NCBI GenBank assembly: GCA_002786025.1
Contig: NHNW01000039.1
Span: forward strand, 186,001-250,000
Reading direction: 5' to 3'
DNA from: Zasmidium citrigriseum
Taxonomy: Eukaryota; Ascomycota; Dothideomycetes; Mycosphaerellales; Mycosphaerellaceae
Length of the DNA: 64,000 nucleotides
The notes beneath the pieces are model-generated. The model did no database searches. It saw only the letters and a program-made list of their open reading frames with translations, and was not told the origin of the DNA. The translations under genes were made by a program, and so were the position numbers. Below are positions 1 through 11,888 of the stretch, one piece after another (position 1 is the stretch's first letter; each line of letters starts with the position of its first letter).

Positions 1-1688
1 AACAGATCGGTGCCACTTACTTCCCCGTGGAGGCTCTGCAGAAGAAGACTGCCGTCGTGAATCAGGACGGCGCTTTTGACTTCAAGGTCCCTGGTCTGTT
101 GGTCATCGATACACCCGGTCACGAGTCTTTCACCAACCTTCGATCTCGTGGAAGCTCCCTCTGCAACATCGCCATCTTGGTGGTCGACATCATGCACGGT
201 CTTGAGCCACAGACTTTGGAGTCCATGCGCTTGCTTCGTGACCGCAAGACTCCGTTCATCGTCGCGCTCAACAAGATCGATCGTCTCTACGGCTGGAAGC
301 CCATTTCCAACAATGGTTTCCGTGATTCGCTGAACTTGCAAAAGTCAAGCGTCCAGTCCGAGTTCCGTGACAGACTGGAGAAGACAAAGCTGGCTTTCAG
401 CGAGCAAGGTTTCAACGCCGAGCTGTTCTACGAGAATAAGTCCATGGCAAAATACGTCTCGCTTGTCCCAACTTCAGCGCACACGGGAGAGGGTATTCCC
501 GACATGCTCAAGCTTCTTATCACCCTCACACAAGAGCGCATGACGAAGCAGCTCATGTACTTGTCTGAGGTCGAGTGTACTGTTCTGGAAGTCAAGGTCA
601 TTGAGGGTCTTGGTACCACCATTGACGTTGTCCTCTCGAACGGTATTTTGAACGAAGGCGACAAGATTGTGCTGTGTGGTACCGAAGGGCCAATCACGAC
701 CGACATTCGAGCGCTGCTTACCCCCGCCGAGATGAAGGAACTCCGGGTCAAGTCGCAGTACGTCCACAACAAGACTGTCAAAGCTGCTCTTGGTGTCAAG
801 ATTGCTGCCAACGGTCTCGACAATGCTATTGCCGGATCTCGCCTGCTTGTCGTCAAGGACAAGGATGACGAGGACGAGATTGAAGAGCTCGAGGAAGACG
901 TCATGGGCGATCTTGAGAACCTCATGTCCAAGATCTCGAAATCTGGTCGTGGTGTCACAGTCCAGGCATCAACCCTTGGTTCTCTCGAGGCTCTCCTTGA
1001 GTTCTTGCGTGTCAGCAAGATCCCAGTCGCCAACATCTCCATCGGTCCTGTCCACAAGCGTGATGTCATCACTGCTTCTACGATGTTGGAGAAGGCTAAG
1101 GAGTACGCTGTCATGCTGTGCTTCGATGTCAAGGTCGACAAGGATGCACAGGAAATGGCAGACCAAATGGGTGTCAAGATCTTCACCGCGGAGATTATCT
1201 ACCACCTGTTCGACGACTTTACAAAGCATATGAAGCAGCTCAACGAGCAGAAGAAGGAAGAGAGCAAAATGCTTGCTGTCTTCCCTTGCGTGCTTCGCCC
1301 GGTCGCCGTCTTCAACAAGAAGGACCCCATCGTCGTCGGTGTCGATGTCATTGAAGGCAATCTCCGACTCAATACACCCATCGCGGCCGTCAAGCAGAAC
1401 ACGGTCACAGGAGCGAAGGAAGTGTTCACTCTCGGCCGTGTCACTGGTATCGAGCGAGACCACAAGCAACTGCCTATTTGCAAGAAGGGTCAGCCTTCGG
1501 TTGCTGTCAAGATCGAAGGCTCCAACCAGCCTGGGTACGGACGTCAACTCGAAGAAAAGGACACGCTGTACTCGCACATCAGCCGTGCTTCCATTGATAC
1601 TCTGAAGGAGTTCTACCGTGATGAAGTGGAGAAGGACGAGTGGACTTTGATTGCCAAGCATCTCAAGCCGCTGTTTGACATCAACTGA
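1..1688 (+). CDS. FUN12: Translation initiation factor eIF5B, 3' part (5' truncated by window)
   Basis: The open frame enters from the window edge (in frame from base 3, no start needed) and runs about 561 codons to TGA at 1688 without an intron. It encodes the GTPase that joins the 60S subunit to the 48S initiation complex in the cytoplasm. Near the N-terminal end are the G3 motif DTPGHESF and the G4 motif NKIDRLYGW of the translational GTPase fold. They are followed by the EF-Tu-like domain II ([21 protein letters not shown]), an acidic linker ([14 protein letters not shown]), domain III with its TLGSLEALL stretch, and a C-terminal domain IV ending in HLKPLFDIN. The G1 P-loop and the long charged N-terminus lie upstream of the window. 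The family and the domain order are very clear; only the 5' end is missing. Confidence 0.97.
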   Translation, partial: QIGATYFPVEALQKKTAVVNQDGAFDFKVPGLLVIDTPGHESFTNLRSRGSSLCNIAILVVDIMHGLEPQTLESMRLLRDRKTPFIVALNKIDRLYGWKPISNNGFRDSLNLQKSSVQSEFRDRLEKTKLAFSEQGFNAELFYENKSMAKYVSLVPTSAHTGEGIPDMLKLLITLTQERMTKQLMYLSEVECTVLEVKVIEGLGTTIDVVLSNGILNEGDKIVLCGTEGPITTDIRALLTPAEMKELRVKSQYVHNKTVKAALGVKIAANGLDNAIAGSRLLVVKDKDDEDEIEELEEDVMGDLENLMSKISKSGRGVTVQASTLGSLEALLEFLRVSKIPVANISIGPVHKRDVITASTMLEKAKEYAVMLCFDVKVDKDAQEMADQMGVKIFTAEIIYHLFDDFTKHMKQLNEQKKEESKMLAVFPCVLRPVAVFNKKDPIVVGVDVIEGNLRLNTPIAAVKQNTVTGAKEVFTLGRVTGIERDHKQLPICKKGQPSVAVKIEGSNQPGYGRQLEEKDTLYSHISRASIDTLKEFYRDEVEKDEWTLIAKHLKPLFDIN

Positions 1689-2620
1689 GGCGGTTTTGAG
1701 AAGTTGTTGACTGTTTTGTGTAGTTAGGAGTTATTACGATACCGGTATACATATTGTCACCACTTCTGATGAACGAGCATGGATCTTCCACAGCCACCTT
1801 GCCTTGTGATGAGCGATTTAGTTCTACCGTTGCGCGATTTTAAACTTTCCGGGCTCCGGTCAGGAGTCACATAAAAGCCATCTGCATCCCCAATCTACGA
1901 CACCTCTTGCATTCTTGTCCTTTTCGCCCGACTGCATCTATCCTCACCGCATCGTCGTGCTGCAGGCCTGAGTGGAATACGCAATCCTAGTTTCGGCTTG
2001 CCGAGCGGCCCCTCTTGGCGAGGTCTTGTCCCTTTCCCACCACCGTCACTGGACACGCCACCTGCATGGCCGCACGAGGCGTTCCATGCAGTCAGACTTC
2101 TGGAAGCTCAGCGCGTGGCGAAAGACAATCTCGAAAGAATTTGAAATTCCAAGAACATGGCCTTGTCAATCGTTAAGCAACGAGAGATGAGAGACCACAT
2201 TCTTGGTTCACTGCAGACTGCTGCGTCGGGTCCTTGCTTGGCTGCTCGCCACACACCGACGGGTTTTCTATCTCGACGAGGCCATCGCGATGACAGCAAC
2301 CAGGATGGCAAGCCGTGCAGCATTGGCAGACAAGGTCGACAAGAGATTTTGCAACTACGATCGGAGCTTATTGGTGTAGACGACGAATGCTCCATGGAGG
2401 TGCCTTCTGCCAAGGCTGTGCTCTGGAGCGCGCCAAGTTGCCATGACGGTTCAACGCTCCGCGGATGGGTTTTCGCAAACCACAGGTGCGTCCAGTCTCT
2501 TTGTTGATAAAGGGAAGTTCGTCTCGGTGTCTTTCGTTGTCTCTTGCTTTGCTCGTGCAAGAGGATTTTCTTGGAACTCTTCCGCTTTTGTCTCAATTCG
2601 AAGATTCCTGTCAACACACG
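1689..2620. other. Gene-free interval, eIF5B 3' UTR and ENA ATPase upstream region
   Basis: No frame here looks coding; the longer ORFs overlap on both strands and have no recognisable protein features. The first part should be the eIF5B 3' UTR and the last part the promoter and 5' leader of the cation ATPase that starts at 2621. Confidence 0.6.
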
Positions 2621-5600
2621 ATGGGGAAGAAAGATCAAGAGCAGGAGACCTTTCCTGCGAGGGGCAATCTGCCCCTCTCCAAACCCGCCCACGCCCTCAA
2701 ACACCAAGATGTCATCGCCGAACTCGACGCCAACGACCGTGACGGCCTCTCCAGCGGCGCAGCCAAAGAACGCCTGGAGAAATACGGCAAAAACGACCTG
2801 GGAGAATCGGGCGGCGTCAATGCCCCTAAGATCCTCCTGCGGCAAATCGCCAACGCCATGACTCTAGTAATGCATCCATTTCCCACCTTGGCGCGGTGAG
2901 ACAGCTGATCCACTGGTTCACAGGTGCTAGTGATGGCCATGGCCGTCAGTTTTGGCATCGAGTCGTGGATCGAGGGCGGCGTCATTGCCGCTGTCATCTT
3001 TTTGAATATCACCGTTGGGTTCTGGCAGGAATTCAATGCGGAGAAGACGATGGACTCGCTCAGGAGCTTGAGCTCGCCGACGGCGTCTGCTGTTCGTGCT
3101 GGCGAGAGTATTACTGTGCCGACTGTGGAGATTGTTCCTGGGGATATGGTGGAGCTTAAGACTGGTGATACCATTCCTGCGGATTTGAGGTTTGCCTGGG
3201 CAATGAGTATGATGGTGGTGTATGGGAGCTGACGAGATGATACAGGATTGTGGAGGCTGTCAACTTCGAGACCGATGAGGCCCTCCTGACTGGTGAATCT
3301 CTCCCCGTTCGCAAGGACCCAGAGATGATCTGTGAAGAGGACACCGGCCCGGGAGACCGCCTCAACGTTGCGTACAGCTCTTCCACCGTCACCAAGGGCC
3401 GAGCTCGCGGAGTTGTGTTTGCTACTGGTCTACACACTGAGATTGGTTCCATCGCCGCCGCTCTTCGCGCCTCTGGCTCTCGAGTCCGCCCAGTGAAACG
3501 CAACGAGAAGGGAAAGGCTGGTCCCCATCGATACGCCCAGGCTTGGACTCTTACTACCACGGACGCTGTCGGCCGGTTCTTGGGTGTCAACGTTGGCACC
3601 CCTCTCCAGAAGAAGCTGTCTCGCCTGGCGGTGCTTCTCTTCGTGATTGCCGTCATCTGTGCTATCATTGTCCTCGCCGCGAACGATTTCTCCAACGAGC
3701 AGGAAGTCATCATCTACGCAGTCGCTACCGGTCTCTCCATGATTCCAGCCTCCCTCATTGTCGTGTTGACGATCACAATGGCTGCGGGAACCAAGACGAT
3801 GGTGGAGAGGCATGTTATTGTCCGTAACCTGAAGTCACTCGAAGCTCTCGGCGCTGTCACAGATATCTGCTCCGATAAGACAGGTACTTTGACTCAAGGA
3901 AAGATGATTTGCAAGAAAGCCTGGATCCCAGCGAATGGCACCTATTCTGTCGATGATTCTACGGAACCATTCAATCCTACCTCTGGAGCCCTTCGCTTTG
4001 CTGATGCAAGCCTTCGATCAAATAGCACTGTTCAAGGCGACACTATCCCTGCTGAAGAGCTCCTCAAGGAAAACCAGCACCTCCCTCGCTTCCTCGACGT
4101 AGCTGCCCTCGCTAACTTGTCGACTGTCTACCAAGACAAGGAAGGCAAATGGGTCGGCCGAGGTGACCCCACCGAAACAGCCATTAACGTCTTCGCCCAC
4201 CGCTTCAACTGGGACCGCACGCAAATGACCGGCTGGAAGACTATCCTCGAGTTTCCCTTCGACAGCGATGTGAAGAAGATGTCGGTTCTTATGAAGAACC
4301 AGGAAACCGAAGACATGCACATCTTCACCAAGGGTGCCGTCGAACGTGTGATTCAGTCTTGTTCCCGCTACTACCCCAACGATGGTTCGAACGAGGCCGC
4401 CGATGTCACGGAAGAGGTGCGAGCATCTATTCTTGATCAGATGGAGGAGTTCGCTTCGCTTGGTCTGAGAGTTCTTGCTTTGGCTAGTCGTGATGCTCCT
4501 GGTCACATCAATTACGAAAAGGAGGTTGATCGGGCCGAGATCGAGAAGGAACTGACATTCAGGGGTCTTGTTGGTGAGTAAAGCTCATTTCCTCTGTGAT
4601 AGGATCCGCGCTAACGACGTCGTCTTCCAGGTCTCTACGATCCACCCAGAGCTGAATCCGCTGGCGCCGTCCGCGAGTGTCGTCACGCCGGTATCGATGT
4701 CCACATGTTGACTGGTGACCATCCCGGAACCGCAAAGGCTATTGCCATTGAAGTCGGAATTCTCCCAACCCGACGTGAGCTTGCTCAACTGCCGAAGGAC
4801 GTCTCTGACGCCATGGTCATGGCCGCCCACGAATTCGACAAGCTTTCGGACGACGAGATCGATCAACTTCCAACCTTGCCCCTGGTTGTGGCTCGTTGTG
4901 CGCCTAACACCAAGGTTCGAATGATTGAGGCTCTGCACCGCAGGAAGAAGTTCGCGGCCATGGTGAGTGGGCAATACTTCTAACAGACCGTTCCCAATGC
5001 TGACAGACTTGATAGACTGGCGACGGTGTCAACGATTCTCCATCTCTCAAGCGTGCCGACGTTGGTATCGCTATGGGTCAAGCCGGTTCTGATGTTGCCA
5101 AGGATGCTTCTGACATTGTCCTGACCGATGACAACTTCGCCTCCATCATCAACGCCATTGAGGAAGGACGCCGCATGTTCGGTACGTACAAGCCAAGTTA
5201 CTGCATGGCTGAGCCATCTCATGCTGATCGATCGATTATAGACAATATCCAGAAGTTCATTCTTCACTTGCTCGCAGAGAACATCGCCCAGGCGTGTACG
5301 CTCTTGATCGGTCTGGCTTTCAAGGACTCTCGTGGACTTTCGGTCTTTCCTCTGGCTCCAGTTGAGATCATCTGGGTACGTTTCTCGCAGAAAATCGACT
5401 ATTTGACGCCACTGACACTCTGTTCAGGTCATTATGATTACCTCTGGTATGCCGGATATGGGTCTTGGTTTCGAGCAAGCCCAGCCAGATATCATGCGTC
5501 GCCCACCTCAGTCACTCAAACGCGGTGTGTTTACCCTCGAAGTCATGGTCGATATGCTCGTCTACGGCCTGTGGGTTGCCACACTTTGTCTTGGCGCCTT

Positions 5601-6200
5601 CTCCCTCGTGCTCTATGGCTTCGGCGACGGTGATCTTGGAACCAACTGCAACGATGCCTACTCTCAAGAATGTGACACGGTCTTCCGCGCTCGAGCAACT
5701 TGCTTCGCTTGTCTGACCTGGTTCGCCCTCTTCTTGGCTTGGGAACTTGTCGATATGCGGAGATCATTCTTCCGCATGCAACCTGGTTCGAAGAAGTACT
5801 TCACTCAATGGTGCGTCTCTAAATCCCCTATGACTCTTAACGCGCTCTTGCTAACAGTATTACTAGGTGGTATGACGTCCGCCGCAACAAATTCCTCTTC
5901 TACGCCATCCTCGCCGGCTTCGTCACCATCTTCCCAACCCTCTACATCCCCGTCATCAACCACGACGTCTTCAAACACGAGGGTATCTCCTGGGAATGGG
6001 GTGTTGTATTCATCGCTGCTCTGCTCTTCTTCCTCGGTATCGAGGCCTGGAAGTTCGCCAAGCGAGTGTTCTTCCGTCGTCGGGCGAGGAAGATGGGAAC
6101 AGTGCCTCAGGATTCGGACGAGAGTGGTGAGAGCGATGCTGAGAAGGGTGAGCGTGAGGAGGTTCCTGCCGGCGAGGGAGATGCTGAGAAGCGTCAATGA
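2621..6200 (+). CDS. ENA-type (type IID) P-type Na+/K+-efflux ATPase
   Basis: Eight exons give 1062 aa; introns are 2867-2923, 3190-3245, 4574-4630, 4963-5015, 5182-5241, 5376-5427 and 5811-5866, and all phases close. The ATG at 2621 begins MGKKDQEQE. Visible parts in order: N-terminal cation-ATPase segment, actuator motif LLTGES, membrane segments around the PASLIVVL helix, phosphorylation motif [12 protein letters not shown], nucleotide-binding KGAVER, the hinge motif [11 protein letters not shown], and C-terminal helices ending in a charged tail ([14 protein letters not shown]). The segment after the actuator with [11 protein letters not shown] and the overall length fit fungal ENA pumps, which expel Na+, Li+ or K+ across the plasma membrane at high pH or salt. 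Intron 2 has a weak donor (GTTTGC) but the joined protein ([16 protein letters not shown]) matches the family. Ion preference cannot be read from the sequence. Confidence 0.94.
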
Positions 6201-6931
6201 CAATTGCTGGTGGCGCAGTTTTGTGAAGTCGCGGGGGGATTAGATATGGTCGCAGTACATGAAGATCAGGTGCAGAATAAGAGAGAAGAGGCTTGTTGTG
6301 ATGGGCGAGAGCAAATTGGGGATTACTCGTCCATGGTTGAGTCAATAGAGAGTTGCTTGCAGTTACAATCCGTACATGAATGGAAACATGTAAGAATAAC
6401 CATCCGCTTTCATCCATCTCGTCCAGACAGACCGTATCTCAACGCCATCACCCTGTGCTACGCCTCCAGCAAGCCCAACAAGCCTCCGAGAGACCCGTTC
6501 ATCTCACGAGAACACCCCATCCCCAGCCCTCCAACAAGCCAAACCCATTCAACCTCACCATCCGCATCACGCAACAAGCATGACCCATCACTCTTCTCGC
6601 CATAGAATTCGACGGAGAAGCGCTTCTGCAGACCCCCCTTAGTGCAACACCCAAAACGCCCAATGGCACATTGCCAACGACTCAGAAACCCGGTTGAGAC
6701 GGATCCAAGAAACACACTGCTGGGTCGCGGGCCGGATGAACCTACGTATATTGGGAATCAAGGCTCTGCGGGCCGATTTGGTTGATGGCAGGGAAGCGGT
6801 TGGTACATGAATAGGTACAGGTTGTTCTGTTCTCCGCGGAATTGAGAGAGATCAAGCCATTGAATAGACCTATAGACCCTTTTGCTCCAACCTCGTTCCA
6901 ACGGAGATCGATTCATGTTAGGTTTCTTCAC
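6201..6931. other. Convergent intergenic, two 3' UTRs
   Basis: The ENA ATPase and the Dhr1 helicase run towards each other here. I find no coding signal beyond overlapping random frames; the interval should hold both 3' UTRs and terminators. Confidence 0.55.
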
Positions 6932-9900
6932 CTATCGATCTATTACTTTCTCAATCACCCATTCCTTGCCCTTCTTCACCTGCGCAACTTTCCATGTGGT
7001 GAGAGGCCACCCCGTGAGTCCAACGCTCGCGGGATCCTTGAGAGAAATCCTCACCCAGCACTCTCTTCTGCGCCCGCCATCGCGGTCTTCAATCTTGCCG
7101 ATAGGTTTGCTCACCTCAAGGAGAGGTGTGTTCTCCGCAAGCGCTGCGAGCTGCTTGGGCCCTACGGTGGTGAGGGGATGCATCCTCGTGCGGTCCTGGC
7201 CTTCGCGCCGGCTCAGGTGAGAATAGATCACGTATGGGGGCATCTCGTGGGTAGAGAGGCGCGCGAGGACGCTGCTCCCGTGGACGTAGACGCTGCGCTG
7301 TTGTTCTTGCTCACCTGGGCTGAGCGTGCGGTCTATCTCCGCTTCGGAGAGGGAGGGCATCAAGGTGCGATAGGCCACCTCGTTGGCGCGTGTAGCTCTT
7401 CTCCCGGTGGAGACAGCACTCGGATAGAGATCCCCGCGGATCGCAACGTGGTCGATGTATCCAGCTGCTACCAGTTGCTTCAGAAGGTTGATATCCTTCG
7501 GAGATGGCGGCGGGAGATCTTTCGTGAAAGCCACACCAGGCTGGTTAGGATCTTTCACGCGGCTTTGCATGATATTGTGAAGTTGCTTGCGCTGTTGTTG
7601 CACCTCGGCCATGCCTTTCTCACGAAGAAAGTAGTCGGCACAGAAAGACTTGTTGCTCACTTCAGCCTGAGCATGAGCGGCGACAGCCGTCAACAGCTTC
7701 ATCACATCGGCCTTGTCGTCCCATGCCGCAAGAGTTGCCTGAGCTCGTCCATAGGCTTGCTTGCGGCTATCAATCACATTTTGATCATCTTCATCCTCAT
7801 CATCCAGGTCTCCGTTCATAATCTTCCTGGTGGCTTGCGGTTCCGGAATGAAAAGATCGCCAACTGCAAGGCCGGCCACTAGCGCGATCGTGAATGCGAG
7901 TACTTTATTGCGCAGGCCAAGTAGCAGCATCTTGCCAAAGCGTGGATTGACAGGGTAGTGGATCAGCTCTTGTCCGACCTCGGTTACTTTCCCATCTCTC
8001 GCATCGATTGCACCGATGTTCTTGAGTAGCCGTTCTGCCTGAGCTAGCTGCTCACCTTGAGGTGGAGTAGGGAACGGGAAGTTGACAACGTTGTCCACGT
8101 TCATCGTCTTCAACTGTAGGACAGTCCCCTCGATTGGCGTTCGAAGGATCTCAGGCACGGTATGATTTTCGAAGTACTGTTCATAGATGGCAGAGCTGTA
8201 CAACCTGTAGCAATGCCCGGGACCAGTACGACCAGCTCGACCCATTCGCTGTGAGGCACTTGCCTTCGAGATCCAGTCGATTTTGAATTCTTGTACACCA
8301 GTGGCCGTGTCATAGCGCTTTTCTTTACTTCGCCCGCAGTCGAAGACGTATCTGACGCCGGGAATGGTAAGAGAGGTCTCAGCAACATTTGTTGCCAGGA
8401 CAATTGACCTGGAACCCTCGGGAGTAGGCTTGAACACACGCATCTGCTGATCCGCAGGGAGTGCAGCATAGAGCGGTAGAATGTTGGCCTTCAATGGCCC
8501 GCGCTGTTGCGGTAGACCAGGATCAGCTTCGACGTCGTCGAATTCAGCATCTTCGGCATAATCGTCCAGCCCAGTGATCTCAGCATCCGAGTCGTCATCG
8601 CCATCTTCTGCCGCCTCGAGATAGTCATTGCTTGGCCCTTGAGTAGAAGGTCGTTTGGAGTTTACGAAGCCAGTATTCGAGCTTGCAAACTCCTCCTTGA
8701 GCTTCTTAGCCACAGTCTGAATCTCATCTTGACCCGTGAGGAACACAAGAATACTTCCAGGCGGCAGCTTTCGATGCCCTCTCGACACCTTTGACACCAT
8801 CTCTGCCACGTAATCTCTCTGCGTGCGCCGTGCAAAGTGCTCAGTAACGGGGAACTGTCGACCAGGAGCTTCTACGATAGGAGGCTTCACGCTCTTGAAC
8901 AGCCTGGCATTCATCAGGAAGTCTGCCACGCGCAGAGTTGCGCTCATGATGATAAGTTTGAGCGGCTTGAACTTCTCGGGCTGCTCTTTAGCCAGATCGT
9001 GACGTAGAGGCACGATACGAGAGAGCATTCCTATCAGGATGTCGGTGTTGACGCTACGCTCGTGCGCTTCGTCAATTACAATGGCACTGTACTTGCTGAG
9101 GGCAAAGTCATGGCTGATTTCCCGTAGGAGAATACCATCCGTCATGAACTTGATCTTCGTTCCCCGTCCGACACTGGAATCGTATCGGACTTGATGAGCG
9201 ACTTGCTTGCCATGGTCAGGACCCAGTTCTTGGGAGACTCTGCTTGCCACGGACACGGCGGCCACTCGCCTAGGCTGTGTAATGCCGATCATGCCGTCAG
9301 AAGCATAGCCATTCTCCAGCAACATCTGTGGAAGCTGAGTCGTTTTACCAGATCCAGTTTCACCACACACGATCGTTACGGGGTTGTTATGGATTGCCTC
9401 CATGATCTTCTGCTCCTCTTGAACGACCGGCAGCTCCAAGCGAGCAGCTTGGATTTCTTCGGAGCGAGAAACAATGACCGCTGCCTTAGGTCGGTATGAG
9501 AGCTCAGTATTTGCTCCTACCGACGTGATCTCCGCAGCAATCGGGTCTGGTGAAGGAGCTCGCGGCCTGAACGATGCCTTTGCCGCATCACTGTTGGTTG
9601 GGAGCGCAGAAGGTGTGAAGCCAACTGCTTGGTTCCGTTGCGAGTCTGCCCATGCCTTGAAGGCTGACACACGAGCTGGTTTGTCGTCTGTAGATTCATC
9701 GGTTTCCTCGTCCTCTTCGGACGAGACGCTCTCATCTCCGTCGGATTCTGATAAGGTCGACCCGTCGTTCTGTTCTCCATTCGCGTCGTCGTTCTCATCT
9801 TCTGTCGAGAATCCGTTCCATTCCGACTCTCCATCAGATATATCCTCGTCGCTCGACTCACTCGCTAGCTCTTCCTGAATAGACACCTCCGGCTCAGTCT

Positions 9901-10504
9901 TGCCCTGTTTCCGTCTCTTTCGTCGCTTGATTACAGGCTGCCCTGTCTCATCAGTCTCAAGCGGTCGTTTGAGTCCAATCCCGAACGCAATCCCGTTGCT
10001 CGTAGGTCCTAGAGGTCGCTCGGTTGCTTTCAGAGGCTCGTTTTGCTGGGGATCGGTCTCTTCCTCGTTCTCTGAACCACTTTCCACTGGCCTCTGCTCG
10101 AATAGCTCGGCGCCGTCACTGATGCCAGCGTCTCGTTCCCTGATCGCCCTTTGGAAGCGCTCTCTCTTGTTCTCGTGTACCCGACCAAGCTTCCGAGAGC
10201 TTTGCAGGAGGCTGGGATCGACGGCCTTCTGCTGAGATAGCTTCTTCAGCAGATCGAGGTTCTCTTCTTTCTTGAGCTTTGTGTCGATATACTTGTCCAG
10301 TCTCTTGCGCTTCTTGCTAGATATCTTATCTGGCTGTTGTGATCTCAAATCGTCCTGAAGTTGCCGCTTTCTCTCCTCTTTCGCCGATTTCGATAGGGGC
10401 AGAAGCTCCGTTTCGTTCGCTTGGCTGGAGCCATCGTCGCGGGGATTCTTCTGCCGAGCTAGTGTCTTGTGTTTCCTCTCTCGGGGAACGAACTTCTTGG
10501 ACAT
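6932..10504 (-). CDS. DHR1: DEAH-box RNA helicase Dhr1/DHX37 (ribosome biogenesis)
   Basis: A single 1190-aa exon. The frame is open nine bases further upstream but only from a TTG, so the first ATG at 10504 (MSKKFVPRERK) is chosen. The first 330 residues are lysine-rich, then strongly acidic. The helicase core has Walker A GETGSGKT near residue 380, DEAH in IDEAHERSVN near 475, SAT (IMSATLRVADF), and motif VI QRMGRAGRTGPGHCYRLY. A helicase-associated domain and an OB-like C-terminal region follow (YVIYSHLSRREGQDRTRMHPLT, VGPKQLAALAENTPLL). In yeast this protein (Dhr1/Ecm16) releases U3 snoRNA from pre-18S rRNA in the nucleolus. An acidic insert near residues 630-660 (EDGDDDSDAEITGLDDYAED) is the sort of low-complexity loop seen in fungal copies. 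It is divergent from the proteasome chaperone gene, 186 bp away. Confidence 0.95.
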   Translation of the reverse strand: MSKKFVPRERKHKTLARQKNPRDDGSSQANETELLPLSKSAKEERKRQLQDDLRSQQPDKISSKKRKRLDKYIDTKLKKEENLDLLKKLSQQKAVDPSLLQSSRKLGRVHENKRERFQRAIRERDAGISDGAELFEQRPVESGSENEEETDPQQNEPLKATERPLGPTSNGIAFGIGLKRPLETDETGQPVIKRRKRRKQGKTEPEVSIQEELASESSDEDISDGESEWNGFSTEDENDDANGEQNDGSTLSESDGDESVSSEEDEETDESTDDKPARVSAFKAWADSQRNQAVGFTPSALPTNSDAAKASFRPRAPSPDPIAAEITSVGANTELSYRPKAAVIVSRSEEIQAARLELPVVQEEQKIMEAIHNNPVTIVCGETGSGKTTQLPQMLLENGYASDGMIGITQPRRVAAVSVASRVSQELGPDHGKQVAHQVRYDSSVGRGTKIKFMTDGILLREISHDFALSKYSAIVIDEAHERSVNTDILIGMLSRIVPLRHDLAKEQPEKFKPLKLIIMSATLRVADFLMNARLFKSVKPPIVEAPGRQFPVTEHFARRTQRDYVAEMVSKVSRGHRKLPPGSILVFLTGQDEIQTVAKKLKEEFASSNTGFVNSKRPSTQGPSNDYLEAAEDGDDDSDAEITGLDDYAEDAEFDDVEADPGLPQQRGPLKANILPLYAALPADQQMRVFKPTPEGSRSIVLATNVAETSLTIPGVRYVFDCGRSKEKRYDTATGVQEFKIDWISKASASQRMGRAGRTGPGHCYRLYSSAIYEQYFENHTVPEILRTPIEGTVLQLKTMNVDNVVNFPFPTPPQGEQLAQAERLLKNIGAIDARDGKVTEVGQELIHYPVNPRFGKMLLLGLRNKVLAFTIALVAGLAVGDLFIPEPQATRKIMNGDLDDEDEDDQNVIDSRKQAYGRAQATLAAWDDKADVMKLLTAVAAHAQAEVSNKSFCADYFLREKGMAEVQQQRKQLHNIMQSRVKDPNQPGVAFTKDLPPPSPKDINLLKQLVAAGYIDHVAIRGDLYPSAVSTGRRATRANEVAYRTLMPSLSEAEIDRTLSPGEQEQQRSVYVHGSSVLARLSTHEMPPYVIYSHLSRREGQDRTRMHPLTTVGPKQLAALAENTPLLEVSKPIGKIEDRDGGRRRECWVRISLKDPASVGLTGWPLTTWKVAQVKKGKEWVIEKVIDR

Positions 10505-10690
10505 GGTGCGCAACGAGCTGTCGGGCGCACAGATCTCGAATCTTTTTTCGAGATCGGCTTCTGCCCCAGAGTGCGGCAGATCGACAGCAACGGCCCGAAC
10601 CCTAACCTTGCGGGCTTCCGACTTCTCCTCCTACCCCTCCTGCTGTCTCAATCAACAACAGCCAACCGTGCCAGAACATCGAGATCAAAG
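10505..10690. promoter_or_regulatory. Short divergent promoter, helicase / proteasome chaperone
   Basis: The 186 bp between two start codons on opposite strands must carry both core promoters and leaders. I see no recognisable operator. Confidence 0.5.
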
Positions 10691-11176
10691 ATGGCTGCCC
10701 CAGATGCCGTCCTACCACAGGTCCAAGCCTATCCATCGCCATATCCAGCACCATCAAAATCGACCTCCGGCACGGTCAACGGCCGACAGACCTCCGTCTC
10801 GTCCATCGGCTTTGCGGACAAGATCCTCATCACCATCTCGCAATCCGGCAAACTGGCACACTGGGTGCATGTACCGCTATCTACAGCAGCAATGGATCCG
10901 TTGAACCCAGGTCCCCTTTCTGGATCAGGGTCCGAGAACGACTTGCTCCCTATGACCCATCTGACGGCAACGACTGTGTTGGGTGGCACGAAGCGAGAGG
11001 ATGAGGTAGTTGGCCAGACGCTTGCTACGACCATCGGAAGCGCTATTCTCATGCAGCGGTCGAGCGAGGAGCGTTTGCTGGTGGTGGGACTTGGATTGGA
11101 GGATGCTGCGGAGAGCTTGACGGGACGGGAGCAGTTCGACCAAGTCGTTGGCTTGGTGCTGGAAGTCCTTTCATGA
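10691..11176 (+). CDS. Proteasome assembly chaperone 3-like protein (PSMG3/Pba3)
   Basis: An intronless 161-aa frame from the ATG at 10691. After a proline/serine-rich N-terminus of about 40 residues comes a single small alpha/beta domain: a strand pair (DKILITISQSGKLAHWVHV), a loop with the T-TTVLGGT element, and a long helix-strand (VVGQTLATTIGSAIL, RLLVVGLGLED) ending in a helix (QFDQVVGLVLEVL). This order and the VLLG-like turn match PSMG3/Pba3, which with Pba4 guides alpha-ring assembly of the 20S proteasome in the cytosol. The family is divergent, so the assignment rests on the pattern rather than a catalytic motif. The size (human PSMG3 is about 120 aa) fits once the N-terminal extension is allowed for. 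Confidence 0.7.
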   Translation: MAAPDAVLPQVQAYPSPYPAPSKSTSGTVNGRQTSVSSIGFADKILITISQSGKLAHWVHVPLSTAAMDPLNPGPLSGSGSENDLLPMTHLTATTVLGGTKREDEVVGQTLATTIGSAILMQRSSEERLLVVGLGLEDAAESLTGREQFDQVVGLVLEVLS

Positions 11177-11888
11177 GATCGATGCCGAAGGACACTTCAA
11201 ACCACTCACAGCTCTCGTCACTCCGCTAGGGCGCATGTGCTACATCCGAGACCCTCGGCGGACTGAGTCGGCAAGGTTGAGCACGCCGTATACTGGCCTC
11301 GAGCGAAGACCTGTCACCAGCAGCAGGCACAACGGATGCCAGTCGGCGAACGCTTGCTGGCTCAGCGCATTCATTATGCGAAAGTGGAGGATGGCTGAGA
11401 GACCGAGACGATGCTGTGTCAAAGTGTACTGGTTAAGAGGACAAGAACACGGCCATGGAGCTCCCCTAGTCACAGGTCATTGTGCTCTAAAGTAGATCCG
11501 GGTCTTCATCTGGGAAATGCAAGTTTCATGGACAAGTTCTATCTGAAGATACTCGGCCACCGGACTGGGACGGCGCCGAAGGCTCGATATTTCATGCGGA
11601 ATCGAAGTTCAAAGTTAGGAGCCTCTTGCCGGCATCATACTTGCGAGACACATACTAAAAGGCGCTGTTCCTAGCTTTGATGACAAGTGGCAAAGACCTG
11701 TCGACGCAGAGGGTTGCGAAGGTGCATTTCGGTACAAACGTAAAGTTGAGTTACTGCGTACCTGGTCACTGCCACTACATCGTACTCCAACCACTGCCAA
11801 CACTTTCGACTTGGCTATCGACCCAGGACTGGGATCCAACGCTCCGACATCCCACCTCTTGAGCCCCAATAGAAGCTGAGCCTCGTTC
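11177..11888. other. Convergent gene-free interval
   Basis: Nothing codes here convincingly. Short overlapping frames on both strands lack any family motif. The interval lies between the ends of the chaperone gene and the small secreted protein gene. Confidence 0.5.

Noticed and set aside
2108..2845. 245-codon minus ORF upstream of the ENA ATPase
   Set aside because: Overlaps the true first exon and has no domain; no supported start or splice sites.
5434..6243. Ser/Thr-rich continuation of the ENA frame past 5867
   Set aside because: Arises from reading intron 7; splicing 5811-5866 gives the expected [10 protein letters not shown]-terminus.
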